NCBI GenBank assembly: GCA_902475865.1
Contig: CABSBK010000006.1
Span: forward strand, 1-13,880
Direction of reading: 5' to 3'
DNA length: 13,880 bases
From: an uncultured Collinsella sp.
GTDB lineage: Bacteria > Actinomycetota > Coriobacteriia > Coriobacteriales > Coriobacteriaceae
Shown here: positions 1 to 7,631 of the stretch, in pieces
Numbering within the stretch: position 1 is the stretch's first letter
Layout: each line of letters begins with the position of its first letter
Translations under genes and position numbers: made by a program
The notes under the pieces: generated by a model
What the model saw: the letters and a program-made list of their open reading frames with translations, nothing else
The model's database searches: none
Told to the model about the DNA's origin: nothing

Positions 1-12
1 GCTTACCTCCGA
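1..12 (-). promoter_or_regulatory. Probable ribosome binding site of a gene just left of the window
   Basis: Read on the minus strand, the first bases of the window give TCGGAGGTAAGC, a near-consensus Shine-Dalgarno (GGAGGT at 10-5) with four bases left before the edge. A start codon is therefore expected just outside the window, divergent from the plus-strand gene at 154. Only the SD-like string is seen; the gene itself is inferred. No good -10/-35 pair was found for either direction between 13 and 153. Confidence 0.35.
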
Positions 13-153
13 GCACAAGCCCTTTTATTTCAACAAAACCCCTGATAAATTTGGTTCGAATACCGCTTGTGCTTTGCCTGTTTGTCTTTTTCCCCGCACT
101 TCCGAAACCGATAGCTTTTCTAGCCCAAACTACGCCCAAACGATCGGATCGCT

Positions 154-1227
154 ATGTCATTTCTTGCCTGCGGACCCACGGCTTTTCAGTACTATCGCAT
201 CCCGCCCCAGATACTGGGACTCTATCCGGCAATCCTGCCGCCTGACCATGACCATCGCTTGGTGCATTACTCAAAACAGCCAGTATTTAAAGACTTGCTC
301 GGCACACCAGTTTGGAGATTCGTGAGCGAAAGAAAACAGCGCGCGAACGGAAAACTATTTCATAGCCGTCTGCTAACCCAAGAGCCGCCTCCTGGTTCGT
401 TTAGGCAAACTGAGCATGGATTTGATGTCACGTCACCGGAGTTCACGCTGCTCAACCTTGCTACGCAGGTTTCACGCAACCAGTTACTCATGGCTTGCTA
501 CGAGATGTGCGGCTCCTTTGCAGTGTTTAAGCCCTGCGAGCGAACGCAACAGCAACTCGATGAAGCTATTTCGCTTAAGCTCATTCCACCCAACTGCGGC
601 TGGGAGCGTGTTGTCGACACCAAGGGCAATGGCACTAACCTGTGGAAGCGCACGCCGCTGCTTTCCGCAGCGGATATCGCCGCGTTCGCCAAGCAGGCCG
701 CAGGCCTGCGCGGCGTTAAACAACTGCGCTGGGCGGCCGAGCACATGACGGGGCAGACCGCCTCGCCCTTCGAAGTACAGACTTCCATGCTTGTCTCGCT
801 CCCCCGCGACGAGGGCGGCATGGGCATCAGCATCGCAAACAACGTGCGCATCCCACTCAGCGACGCCGCGCGCTCACTGTATGACAAAACCTGCTGCTAC
901 GCCGATATCCTCATCGAAAGTGCCACCAATAGCATGGGCGTCATTCTGGAATGCCAAGGCCGCTCCGCTCATGACAGCGAAGCCGCAAGCCTCTCCGATG
1001 CCGAGCGCACCACTGCACTCGCAAGCATGGGCTATGACGTTATCCAGATAACCTATGAGCAAATCAAGGACACGAAGAGCTTTAACAACATCGCCGAACT
1101 CATCCATAAAAAGGTGGGGCTCCCCTACATCCCAAAGACCGACCAGGAACGCATCACCGAAGATACCCTTCGGCGGGAGCTGTTGGTCGATTGGGATGAA
1201 CTGTTCACCGTTAAGGAGGCCAGCTAG
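154..1227 (+). CDS. AbiEi-like / DUF559-type nuclease-fold protein (357 aa)
   Basis: I recognise the architecture but not a proven function. The N-terminus (residues about 3-19, with the pattern ALxYYRxPP) and the middle segment (residues 93-122, SPEFTLLNLA then a Cys-rich helix) resemble the AbiEi/wHTH-like part of proteins that occur in many copies in Coriobacteriia. The C-terminal third (about 185-305) looks like the Vsr/DUF559 branch of the PD-(D/E)XK nuclease fold: an SPFExQxxxLxSLP segment at 204-217, an acidic position at D251, a strand ending ECQGRSAH (266-273), R285 in the following helix, then GYDVIQIT. Related proteins usually read VEYDG at the ECQG site, so an expected acidic residue is Gln268 here. 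There is no signal peptide or membrane helix. The start at 154 fits the family N-terminus but has only a weak GGA five bases upstream. The first 400 bases are visibly more AT-rich than the window. DNA binding or an antitoxin-like role is possible; no partner toxin is next to it. Confidence 0.75.
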   Translation: MSFLACGPTAFQYYRIPPQILGLYPAILPPDHDHRLVHYSKQPVFKDLLGTPVWRFVSERKQRANGKLFHSRLLTQEPPPGSFRQTEHGFDVTSPEFTLLNLATQVSRNQLLMACYEMCGSFAVFKPCERTQQQLDEAISLKLIPPNCGWERVVDTKGNGTNLWKRTPLLSAADIAAFAKQAAGLRGVKQLRWAAEHMTGQTASPFEVQTSMLVSLPRDEGGMGISIANNVRIPLSDAARSLYDKTCCYADILIESATNSMGVILECQGRSAHDSEAASLSDAERTTALASMGYDVIQITYEQIKDTKSFNNIAELIHKKVGLPYIPKTDQERITEDTLRRELLVDWDELFTVKEAS

Positions 1228-2072
1228 CAGCTAGCAATCAGGGGGACTGCGGGAACGTCAGGAGCAGCAACGCGAGCCGCAAATCCCGCCTCGGTTAGCT
1301 CGATGACCTCGGTAAACGTTGCGTCAAAGAATTCCTCGGTCAGCAGGCGGTACGGCGGATGATCGGGCTCGCCGGGGTTTTCGCGTACAATCTCGTGCAT
1401 GACGCCGATGGTCTTGAGCACATATTCTTTATGGATGGGATACTGCCCAAAACGCGTCGCAGCGGTATACAGGCGATCGGTCGCACGCGGGATGGAGACA
1501 ATGCCCAGCGTCTTGCCAAACCAGTCAAAGTCGCCTTGCTTTTTAATGCGGAACTCCTCACACGGCTTGCCGCCGTGCGCCTCCAGGTACTGATTCACGC
1601 GCGTATTCCATACGGTATCGGCCACCAGAAGCGACCAGCCACCCAGTGTCAAATCGAGCAACGGCTGCGCCACGTCTTCGGACGCAAGCGAGAACTCACG
1701 AGCTCCGGGACCGGCAACCGGCTCGGCATCCTTGTAGCGCTGGGGATAGTGCACGCGGTTCAGCCGCTCGCGCTCCTCGATAATCGAGGTCGCCGCGGCC
1801 GGCGCACCGGTGGGCGAACTTTTAAGCAACGGTGCCACATAGGTATCCCAGAACTCATGCTCACGAGGCTTAGGGATAGGCTCGGGCTTTGCAAAGTGCG
1901 TAATGCGATACGGAATGGGATCGGCGATGCCAGGGACCATATAGCCCACGAAGACATCCGGAACCACGCAGCCAAACAAAAAGGCATTGCGGTCGCGCAC
2001 ACTATTGGCAAGCGCACCGGTGCGCTCCAGCAAACGCTCCGTCTGAGCGATATGAATGTTCCAGCTTGGCAT
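1224..2072 (-). CDS. Zinc-dependent phospholipase C-like protein (282 aa)
   Basis: The protein resembles the Zn_dep_PLPC family (PF00882), whose founding members hydrolyse phospholipids with a tri-zinc site; most bacterial relatives are uncharacterised. Visible family features are the N-terminal MPSWNIHIAQ with H7, FLFGCVVPDVFVG with D39, ITHF with H59, and the segment LGGWSLLVADTVWN. In typical members the latter reads like GylxHlxxD, with a zinc-ligand His four residues before the Asp; here that position is Leu, so full metal binding is doubtful. No signal peptide is seen, so a cytosolic location is likely. I chose the ATG at 2072 because GGGGG lies five bases upstream and because the family starts MPSW; an ATG at 2084 is in frame but has a poor ribosome site. 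It lies 79 bases after cbiO on the same strand with no evident terminator or promoter between, so read-through is possible. Its stop overlaps the stop of the opposing gene by four bases. Confidence 0.72.
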   Translation of the reverse strand: MPSWNIHIAQTERLLERTGALANSVRDRNAFLFGCVVPDVFVGYMVPGIADPIPYRITHFAKPEPIPKPREHEFWDTYVAPLLKSSPTGAPAAATSIIEERERLNRVHYPQRYKDAEPVAGPGAREFSLASEDVAQPLLDLTLGGWSLLVADTVWNTRVNQYLEAHGGKPCEEFRIKKQGDFDWFGKTLGIVSIPRATDRLYTAATRFGQYPIHKEYVLKTIGVMHEIVRENPGEPDHPPYRLLTEEFFDATFTEVIELTEAGFAARVAAPDVPAVPLIASC

Positions 2073-2151
2073 AGCCACCCCCATAAAAACCTGGATAACT
2101 ATACCATCACGGCAAAGCCACGCGGGCAGCTACGCACGCTCTACGCAGCAA

Positions 2152-2922
2152 CTAGTCCGTAGCACCGCTTTCGGTTCCATACGACGGCGAAGGCGCCTCG
2201 ACCACATGGTGATATCGATCGATATAGATTGCACGGGCACCCAGGCGGCGCACCAAATCTTGGTGATGTGTGCTCATCAAGACCGTCTTACCGGCAGCAA
2301 CATAGGCCAGTAGGAAGTTGACCACGATGTCGCAAGAGTCCTCGTCAAGTCCGTTGGTAGGCTCGTCGAGCACCAGGATATCGGGGTTCATCGACACCAC
2401 CGCAGCCAGCGCAACGCGCTTCTTTTGCCCGCCCGAGAGCTGATAGGGAGAGGCGTCGGCAAGGTCGGCAACCTGGAACAGCCCCATGGCATCGCGCACG
2501 CGGCGCTCGAGCTCGTCTGCCGGCAGCCCCATCTGCGCGGGACCAAAGACAACTTCCTCGCCCACCGTAGCACAGAACAGCTGGGCGTCGGCATTCTGGA
2601 ACACAAAGCCCACGCGCTGATGAAAACGCTGAGCGGCCGCGGAATCCTTTAGAAACGCCGCATCGATCACGTGCCCGTCAAACAGGTATGCCCCTGCGTC
2701 CGCGAGTTCAAGGCCGTTAATAAGGCGCATAATCGTCGTCTTACCGCAGCCGTTGGGACCGAGCAGGGCAACGAGTTCACCACGATCGACCTGCAGCGAC
2801 ACGCCATCGACAACCGTATGCCCCGCATAGGAAAACACCACGTCGCGAAACTCGATGAGCGGCGTGGTCTCGGCGCCGCCCGCACCGTTCGTGCCCGCCG
2901 CACTCTTCATATCGATCGTCAA
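2152..2922 (-). CDS. cbiO: ECF transporter ATPase CbiO/NikO (256 aa)
   Basis: This is the ATP-hydrolysing A component of a group I energy-coupling factor transporter for cobalt or nickel. Residues 55-63 form Walker A (GPNGCGKTT). Q109 in FQNADAQLF is the Q-loop typical of ECF ATPases, LSGGQKKR (162-169) is the signature, ILVLDEPTNGLD (182-193) holds Walker B and the D-loop, and STHH (217-220) carries the switch His. All residues needed for ATP turnover are present and the length is normal. The start is a TTG at 2922 with AAGGG seven bases upstream; the next ATG (2910) is too far from that site. Residues 1-20 are a low-complexity Gly/Ala-rich tail before the ABC fold. It is last of the transporter genes, 44 bases after cbiQ. 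A single ATPase gene implies a homodimer. Confidence 0.93.
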   Translation of the reverse strand: MTIDMKSAAGTNGAGGAETTPLIEFRDVVFSYAGHTVVDGVSLQVDRGELVALLGPNGCGKTTIMRLINGLELADAGAYLFDGHVIDAAFLKDSAAAQRFHQRVGFVFQNADAQLFCATVGEEVVFGPAQMGLPADELERRVRDAMGLFQVADLADASPYQLSGGQKKRVALAAVVSMNPDILVLDEPTNGLDEDSCDIVVNFLLAYVAAGKTVLMSTHHQDLVRRLGARAIYIDRYHHVVEAPSPSYGTESGATD

Positions 2923-2966
2923 AACGTCGCCCTTCCCTACTCACATCGACGGCTCGGCCGCCCGCA

Positions 2967-3809
2967 CTACAGCATGGCGCACAACACTGCCAGCAGCGCC
3001 ACGCCGGCCGCATAGACCGCATCGCGCCAGCCAAACCCGGCGCGCGCGGGCGCCGGATACGCACCGGCAAAGCCACGGCAAAGCATAGCCTCGTCCATCG
3101 CGCGACTGCATTCCATCGCCTTGATAAAGGTCATGCCCATGATACCCGCCAGCGAGTCGGTGCGCGAAAAACCCGCAGGCGCACGACCCACGCTGCGCAG
3201 CATGACCGATTCACACAGATCGTGCGCCGTGCGACCCAGCACCTCGATGTGCTTAAGAGCCATATCAAACGTAAAGATAACTTCGTCGGGAAGATGCAGC
3301 ATCTTGAGCGCCGCCGACATGCGGCTCCAGGTGAGCGTCCACGAAACGCCCAGCACGAGCGACACGTTAATGAAGGTCTTGAGTGCAATCTTGAGCATGG
3401 CACCCGTGGCAGACGCGCCCAGCAGCAGGGCAGGTAGCGCCAGAACCACGGCAAACCCCGCAGCAGCCAACGCCGGCACAAAAGTCGCCCGCAGCCCGCG
3501 CACCGGGCGCACCGCGACCAGCACCAACGCGATAGCCGCCATCAACATGAGGTACAGCGGACTCTGTGTCAGACACACGCACAGGACGCAGACGAACATC
3601 CCCACCAGGCGCACCGGAGCCGAAACGCAAGAAAGGGCGCGGTCGACCATCGACCCGCCCTCGTGCGCGCCTCCACCCAGGCGAACCCGCTCAAGCAGGC
3701 TCGCCAGGTGTAGGACATTCTTTTGCATCACACGATGCCGAGCCCCCGCGGGCTCGTATCGCTCCTCGGTCGCAAGCCAGCTAGGCAGCTCGGCTATTGC
3801 CATGAGCAC
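2967..3809 (-). CDS. cbiQ: ECF transporter transmembrane component CbiQ/NikQ (280 aa)
   Basis: This is the T component that couples the ATPase to the substrate-binding membrane protein. Hydrophobic segments run at about 64-100, 108-132, 141-160 and 263-280. The coupling motif is visible as SRAMDEAMLCRGF (235-247), matching the AxxxxxAMxxRGF pattern by which CbiQ proteins contact the ATPase, and the preceding LHLPDEVIFTF (171-181) is also family-typical. The first 50 residues are polar and precede the first helix. The start is a GTG at 3809 with AAGGA five bases upstream; an ATG two codons later (3803) is the alternative. The gene begins inside the end of cbiM (29-base overlap), implying translational coupling and one mRNA in the order M, Q, O. 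Confidence 0.9.
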   Translation of the reverse strand: MLMAIAELPSWLATEERYEPAGARHRVMQKNVLHLASLLERVRLGGGAHEGGSMVDRALSCVSAPVRLVGMFVCVLCVCLTQSPLYLMLMAAIALVLVAVRPVRGLRATFVPALAAAGFAVVLALPALLLGASATGAMLKIALKTFINVSLVLGVSWTLTWSRMSAALKMLHLPDEVIFTFDMALKHIEVLGRTAHDLCESVMLRSVGRAPAGFSRTDSLAGIMGMTFIKAMECSRAMDEAMLCRGFAGAYPAPARAGFGWRDAVYAAGVALLAVLCAML

Positions 3810-4866
3810 CGCTTTCCTTGACCGTAAGCGAGATCAGGCGGAATGCGATGGTGAGCACCGCCACGCCAATCACGCCGGACAGGATATACATGGCAGCCTG
3901 GCCGGCAAAGCCAAGGCCCTGCTCCTCGGAATAGGCCTGCAGGTAATCGCCCGTGGGCAGGGAATCGGCAAAGGTCGGGGTATCGAGACCGACCGAAGCC
4001 TGCAGGCTGTCGTCGCCAGCCTCCTGAACGGCGGTCGCGGCGCCCTCGGGGTCCCACTCACCCCAAGCGTCACCCGTGGCCAGCAGGCCCAGCGGCGTGG
4101 CCACGACAAGCACGGCGACCAGAATAAGCGTGGGAACCAGGGAAGTCTTCTTGGCGGTTGCGCCCTCGGCGTTCAGCATGCCGTCGGAAGCCTCGGGACC
4201 GACGATAACGCTCGGCGCCGTCTTCTTAATGAAACCGTAGATAGCGGCCGTCGCCACGCCCTCAATCACGCCGGCAACCAGCATATGCGGGATCAACATG
4301 GCCGGAATAGCCACGGACAGCGGGAAGGGGCAGTAAAGCGGAGCACCCGAGGCGTTGGTGAAGAGCATCGGCTGAATGCCAAACTCGATCGCCGCGCACA
4401 GGGCCGCCAGGCACAGGCCGACCCAGCCGCTTACGATGGCCGAAACCGAAGCGCCCCAGCTCTTATCGTGCAGACGGCTGTTGAGCGCACGAAACACGAT
4501 AGCAGCGACAAACGGCAGCACAAAGGCCATGTTAAAGCAGTTGGCGCCAAACGACAGAACGCCGCCGTCGCCAAATAGCAGCGCCTGCAGCGCCAGCGCG
4601 ACCGAGACAGCGATAGCCGCGGCCTCGGGGCCAAGCAGCAGCGCGATGAGTGCGCCGCCGACGGCGTGGCCTGTGGTGCCGCCGGGCAGCGGAACGTTAA
4701 ACATCATGAGCAAGAAGGAAAAAGCGGCGCAGATGCCCAGGAAAGCCATGTGCTCGCGATCGAGCGTGGCGCGCACCTTCTTGATGCAGTGGACCCAAAC
4801 GGGCACCATTGCCACCGCCATGACAGCATCGGTCTGCGGAGACAGATAATTATCTGGAATGTGCAT
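3781..4866 (-). CDS. cbiM: Ni/Co ECF substrate-binding protein CbiM fused to a CbiN/PDGLE-like module (NikMN type, 361 aa)
   Basis: This is the membrane component that binds the metal. The N-terminus MHIPDNYLSP carries His2, which in the CbiM/NikM family coordinates the metal through the free amino end; no signal peptide precedes it. Further family marks are GGTTGHAVGG with H67, FGDGGVLSFGANCFN (98-112) and IPHMLVAG with H194. Residues about 1-215 form the CbiM core. After a linker (about 215-241) comes a module with a membrane helix at 244-265, PLGLLATGDAWGEW (258-271), an outside loop to about 322 and a second helix at 325-347. This fits the separate CbiN/NikN or PDGLE subunit of other systems, here fused as in NikMN. 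The ATG has GGGAGG five bases upstream. Its promoter carries a NikR-type operator, which argues for nickel over cobalt; the gene symbol follows the protein family, not a proven substrate. Confidence 0.9.
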   Translation of the reverse strand: MHIPDNYLSPQTDAVMAVAMVPVWVHCIKKVRATLDREHMAFLGICAAFSFLLMMFNVPLPGGTTGHAVGGALIALLLGPEAAAIAVSVALALQALLFGDGGVLSFGANCFNMAFVLPFVAAIVFRALNSRLHDKSWGASVSAIVSGWVGLCLAALCAAIEFGIQPMLFTNASGAPLYCPFPLSVAIPAMLIPHMLVAGVIEGVATAAIYGFIKKTAPSVIVGPEASDGMLNAEGATAKKTSLVPTLILVAVLVVATPLGLLATGDAWGEWDPEGAATAVQEAGDDSLQASVGLDTPTFADSLPTGDYLQAYSEEQGLGFAGQAAMYILSGVIGVAVLTIAFRLISLTVKESGAHGNSRAA

Positions 4867-4923
4867 GTACGCCTCCCGGTTGTCGGCGCACAGAATTGCA
4901 ACGCCGCTTAAATCACCTTGTCA

Positions 4924-4951
4924 GTGTTACGCATTGTCAGATTCGTAACAC
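4924..4951 (-). promoter_or_regulatory. Probable NikR operator of the cbiMQO operon
   Basis: A perfect inverted repeat GTGTTAC-N14-GTAACAC (4924-4930 and 4945-4951) is present; one further pair (G4931/C4944) extends it to 8 bp per arm. This equals the NikR site type I recall from comparative genomics of deltaproteobacterial nickel genes (GTGTTAC with 13-14 bases between the arms). It starts about where transcription from the promoter at 4962-4990 should begin and lies 57 bases before the cbiM ATG, a position suited to repression when nickel is plentiful. The symmetry is seen; the identity of the regulator is inferred. No nikR gene lies in this window. Confidence 0.65.
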
Positions 4952-4961
4952 GCCGCGGGCT

Positions 4962-4990
4962 ATCATAGCAAAACGGCGCGCTGCCGACAA
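4962..4990 (-). promoter_or_regulatory. Sigma-70 type promoter of the cbiMQO operon
   Basis: On the minus strand TTGTCG (4990-4985) and TATGAT (4967-4962) are 17 bases apart, close to the TTGACA/TATAAT consensus. A start near 4955 is expected, giving a leader of about 90 bases before the cbiM ATG. The -35 hexamer lies in the loop of the preceding pheT terminator. No cobalamin riboswitch-like box is seen in the leader. Confidence 0.6.
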
Positions 4991-5004
4991 AGCAGCACGC
5001 CGTT
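4970..5004 (-). terminator. Intrinsic terminator of the pheST operon
   Basis: On the minus strand the arms AACGGCGTGCTGC (5004-4992) and GCAGCGCGCCGTT (4984-4972) form 13 pairs with one G-U, closed by a 7-base loop, followed by two more T and then GC. The stem is strong, the T tract short. It lies 111 bases after the pheT stop, and nothing else is evident between 5005 and 5114. Confidence 0.6.
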
Positions 5005-5114
5005 ATGTAATGCGCGTGTCATATATGCAGGCTCAACGGTGCCTTATTCCGAACACCGCGGTCACGCAGAGCCCACAGCAACCGCCATCAGGCCCTACGC
5101 CCCCAGAGCAAGCC

Positions 5115-7568
5115 CTAGCCGCGGACCTCGCCGTTTACGCCCTTGCACACCTTGGTGACGATCTTCTGGTGCGCTTTCTCGACCTCTTCGCTGGTGAGCG
5201 TGTGGTCGTCGGAGCGATACGTAAGCGCAAAGGCCATGGACTTCTTGCCCACACCCACGCGGACCGGATCACGGTAGACGTCGAACAGGCGCACGCCCTC
5301 GAGCAGCTTGCCGCCGGCGCTGGTAATACGGCGCTCAAGATCCTCGCAGGTCACGGAGTTATCGACCACGATAGCAAGGTCGTGCTCAACAGCCGGGTAC
5401 TGCGAGAACTCGCGGTAGTTCTCCTGGTTGCGGGCACCCTTGATCAGCTTGTCCAGATCGAGCTCAAAGGCAACGACGACCTCATCGATGCCCATCGCCT
5501 CGCGCGCCTTGGGGTGAATCTCGCCGACCCAGCCCAGCACGGTGCCGCCGGACAGAACCTCGGCCGCACGACCCGGCTGCAAGAAAGCGTAGCCCTCGCC
5601 CTCGACGGGACGGAAGCGAACCTTCTCGATGCGCAGCTGGGCGAGCAGTTCCTCGACAATGCCCTTACCAAAGAAGAAGCGCAGCTTGCGGTACTTCATG
5701 CTCCAAGACTGCTCGCTCCACTGGCCCGAGAGCACACCCGCCACGGACTTGGTCTCCTTGGGCAGGCTGGCGTTCTCGCGACCGTGGAACAGGCTGCCGA
5801 CCTCGTACAGATGCACGTTGGGCGTGCCGTGGGCCTCGTTATAGGCCACGGATTGCAGCAGGCCCGGCAGCAGCGAGCGGCGCATCTCGGTCTGCTCGGC
5901 CACCAGCGGGTTCATGAGCACCACGGGGCAACCGCGGCCCTCGGTGGACATACCGATCTTCTCCAGGTCGCCCGGGGCGGCAAAGCCAAAAGTCGTGGTC
6001 TCGTTGAGGCCACAGGCGCGCAGGATCTCGCCGACCTTGCGGGTGAGCTTCTGCTCGCGGGTCAGGCCGCCGATGTGGTTCTTGGCAGCCGGGATGGTCG
6101 CCGTCACACGGCCCATGCCCCACAGGCGCAGGACCTCCTCGATCAGATCGATCTCGCGCGGCAGGTCGGGGCGGAAGCTCGGCGGAGTGACCATAAAGTC
6201 CTCGCCGTCGCGCTCGACGGTGCAGCCCAGGCGAGTGAGCGAACGCTCGATAAAGTCGGGCTCGATGTCGGCGCCGCAGATGGCATGCACGCGGGCCAGG
6301 CGCAGCTTAATGCTGTCGATGGTTTTGGGCGCGGGGAAAACGTCGACGTAGCCGGGAGCGACCTCGCCGCCGGCGATCTCCTCGATGAGCGCGCAGGTAA
6401 CGTTGGCGACATCCACACAGCCGGTCTCGTCGACCTGGCGCTCAAAGCGAATGGAGGCGTCCGAGATCAGCGACAGGTCGCGGCTGGTGTGAGAGGTGCG
6501 ACCGGCGTTGAAGCAGGCGCTCTCGACCATCACGTCGACGGTGTCGTCCTCGATCTCGGAATCCATGCCGCCCATAACGCCGGCCAACGCCACGGGGCGC
6601 TCACCATCGGTGATAAGGCCCATGCCGGCGTCGAGCGTGCGCTCCTCGCCGTCGAGGGTCGTGAACTTCTCATCCTGCTGGGCGGCGCGAACCACCACGC
6701 GACGGTGGCCATCGCGCTCGGCAAAGGTGTCCAGGTCAAAGGCGTGCAGCGGCTGACCGGTGAGCATCATCACGTAGTTGGTGATGTCGACGATGTTGTT
6801 GTGCGGGCGCACGCCCAGGGCGTTGAGGCGCTTGACCATCCAGTCGGGCGAGGGGCCGACCTTCACGTTGCGCACGATGCGGGCAACATAGCGGTCGCAC
6901 AGACCCTCGTCGGCAATCTCGACGGAAAGCTCGTCGTCGGTCGCGCGGCCGGTCTCGACCTTGATGGCGGGCAGCTCAACGTGGAAATCGCGGTCGAAGA
7001 TGGCGCCGGTCTCGCGGGCCATGCCGATCATGGACAGGCAGTCGGGACGGTTGGGCGTGATCTCGCAGTCGAGCACGGTGTCGCTCGAGCCCACGTACTC
7101 GGCAAACGGCATGCCGCAGGGCGTGTCCTCGGGCAGGATCATGATGCCGGAGTGGTCGCCGCCCAGGCCGAGCTCGCGCGCGGAGCAGTTCATGCCCATG
7201 GACACGACGCCGCGAAGCTTGCTCTTCTTGATCTTGACGTCGCCGGGCAGGACAGCGCCAATCATGGCCGTGACGATGTGGTCGCCGGCCTCGAAGTTCT
7301 GCGCGCCGCAGACGATCTGCAGCGGAGCGGGGTTGCCGTCGGCGTCGAGGTTCTTGTCGCCCACGTCGACCGAGCACACATACATATGGTCGCTATCGGG
7401 GTGCGGGGTCTTGGTGAGCACCTTGGCGGTCACCACGTGGTCGAAGGACTCGCCCACGGTGTCGATCGCCTCGACCTCGGTGCCGGTACGGATATATTCG
7501 TCCGAAAGGGTCTTGGGATCCTCCGGAATATCGATCATGGTCTTGAGCCAGTCGTAAGAAACGCGCAT
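5115..7568 (-). CDS. pheT: Phenylalanyl-tRNA synthetase beta subunit (817 aa)
   Basis: This is the large subunit of the heterotetrameric enzyme that charges tRNA-Phe; it contributes editing and tRNA binding. The domain order is complete. The N-terminus MRVSYDWLK leads into the tRNA-binding domain (about 40-150), with HPDSD at 56-60 and GVVSMGMNCSARELGL at 120-135. The B3/B4 editing domain follows at about 210-380 (with RPHNNIVDITNYVM), then the B5 domain at about 400-475. A catalytic-like core contains DLPREIDLIEEVLRLWG, and a C-terminal FDX-ACB anticodon-binding domain covers about 725-815 (SQYPAVEHDLAIVV onward). Length is normal and nothing is missing. The ATG has AAAGGAGA eight bases upstream, and it follows pheS by 63 bases, so both are presumably on the T-box-controlled mRNA. 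Confidence 0.97.
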   Translation of the reverse strand: MRVSYDWLKTMIDIPEDPKTLSDEYIRTGTEVEAIDTVGESFDHVVTAKVLTKTPHPDSDHMYVCSVDVGDKNLDADGNPAPLQIVCGAQNFEAGDHIVTAMIGAVLPGDVKIKKSKLRGVVSMGMNCSARELGLGGDHSGIMILPEDTPCGMPFAEYVGSSDTVLDCEITPNRPDCLSMIGMARETGAIFDRDFHVELPAIKVETGRATDDELSVEIADEGLCDRYVARIVRNVKVGPSPDWMVKRLNALGVRPHNNIVDITNYVMMLTGQPLHAFDLDTFAERDGHRRVVVRAAQQDEKFTTLDGEERTLDAGMGLITDGERPVALAGVMGGMDSEIEDDTVDVMVESACFNAGRTSHTSRDLSLISDASIRFERQVDETGCVDVANVTCALIEEIAGGEVAPGYVDVFPAPKTIDSIKLRLARVHAICGADIEPDFIERSLTRLGCTVERDGEDFMVTPPSFRPDLPREIDLIEEVLRLWGMGRVTATIPAAKNHIGGLTREQKLTRKVGEILRACGLNETTTFGFAAPGDLEKIGMSTEGRGCPVVLMNPLVAEQTEMRRSLLPGLLQSVAYNEAHGTPNVHLYEVGSLFHGRENASLPKETKSVAGVLSGQWSEQSWSMKYRKLRFFFGKGIVEELLAQLRIEKVRFRPVEGEGYAFLQPGRAAEVLSGGTVLGWVGEIHPKAREAMGIDEVVVAFELDLDKLIKGARNQENYREFSQYPAVEHDLAIVVDNSVTCEDLERRITSAGGKLLEGVRLFDVYRDPVRVGVGKKSMAFALTYRSDDHTLTSEEVEKAHQKIVTKVCKGVNGEVRG

Positions 7569-7631
7569 ATAACTGGTCTCCTTTCATAAATGCGGCTTTG
7601 AGCCGGAAACTGCAACTAAGAAGAAAGCGTT

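Noticed and set aside
13..72. GCACAAGC (13-20) and GCTTGTGC (65-72) as an inverted repeat
   Set aside because: Eight bases separated by 44 are easily due to chance, and no promoter or further symmetry supports an operator.
1212..1218. Strong AAGGAGG on the plus strand near the end of the first gene
   Set aside because: It is inside the last codons and no plus-strand gene follows; the next plus frames are shadows of the PLC-like gene.
3121..4578. An open frame of 485 codons on the plus strand opposite cbiQ and cbiM
   Set aside because: It is the mirror of two clear membrane-protein genes; the translation is Arg/Ser/Thr-rich without domain features.
4867..5114. Cobalamin or nickel/cobalt riboswitch before cbiM
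   Set aside because: I see no B12-box-like GCCACTG or multi-helix NiCo pattern; the promoter and NikR-like repeat leave a leader of only about 90 bases.
4896..7589. An open frame of 897 codons on the plus strand opposite pheT
   Set aside because: It is antisense to an intact, unmistakable pheT. Its low-complexity Ala/Val/Gly/His/Asp-rich translation is the usual by-product of GC-rich codon phase, and it has no recognisable domain or ribosome site.
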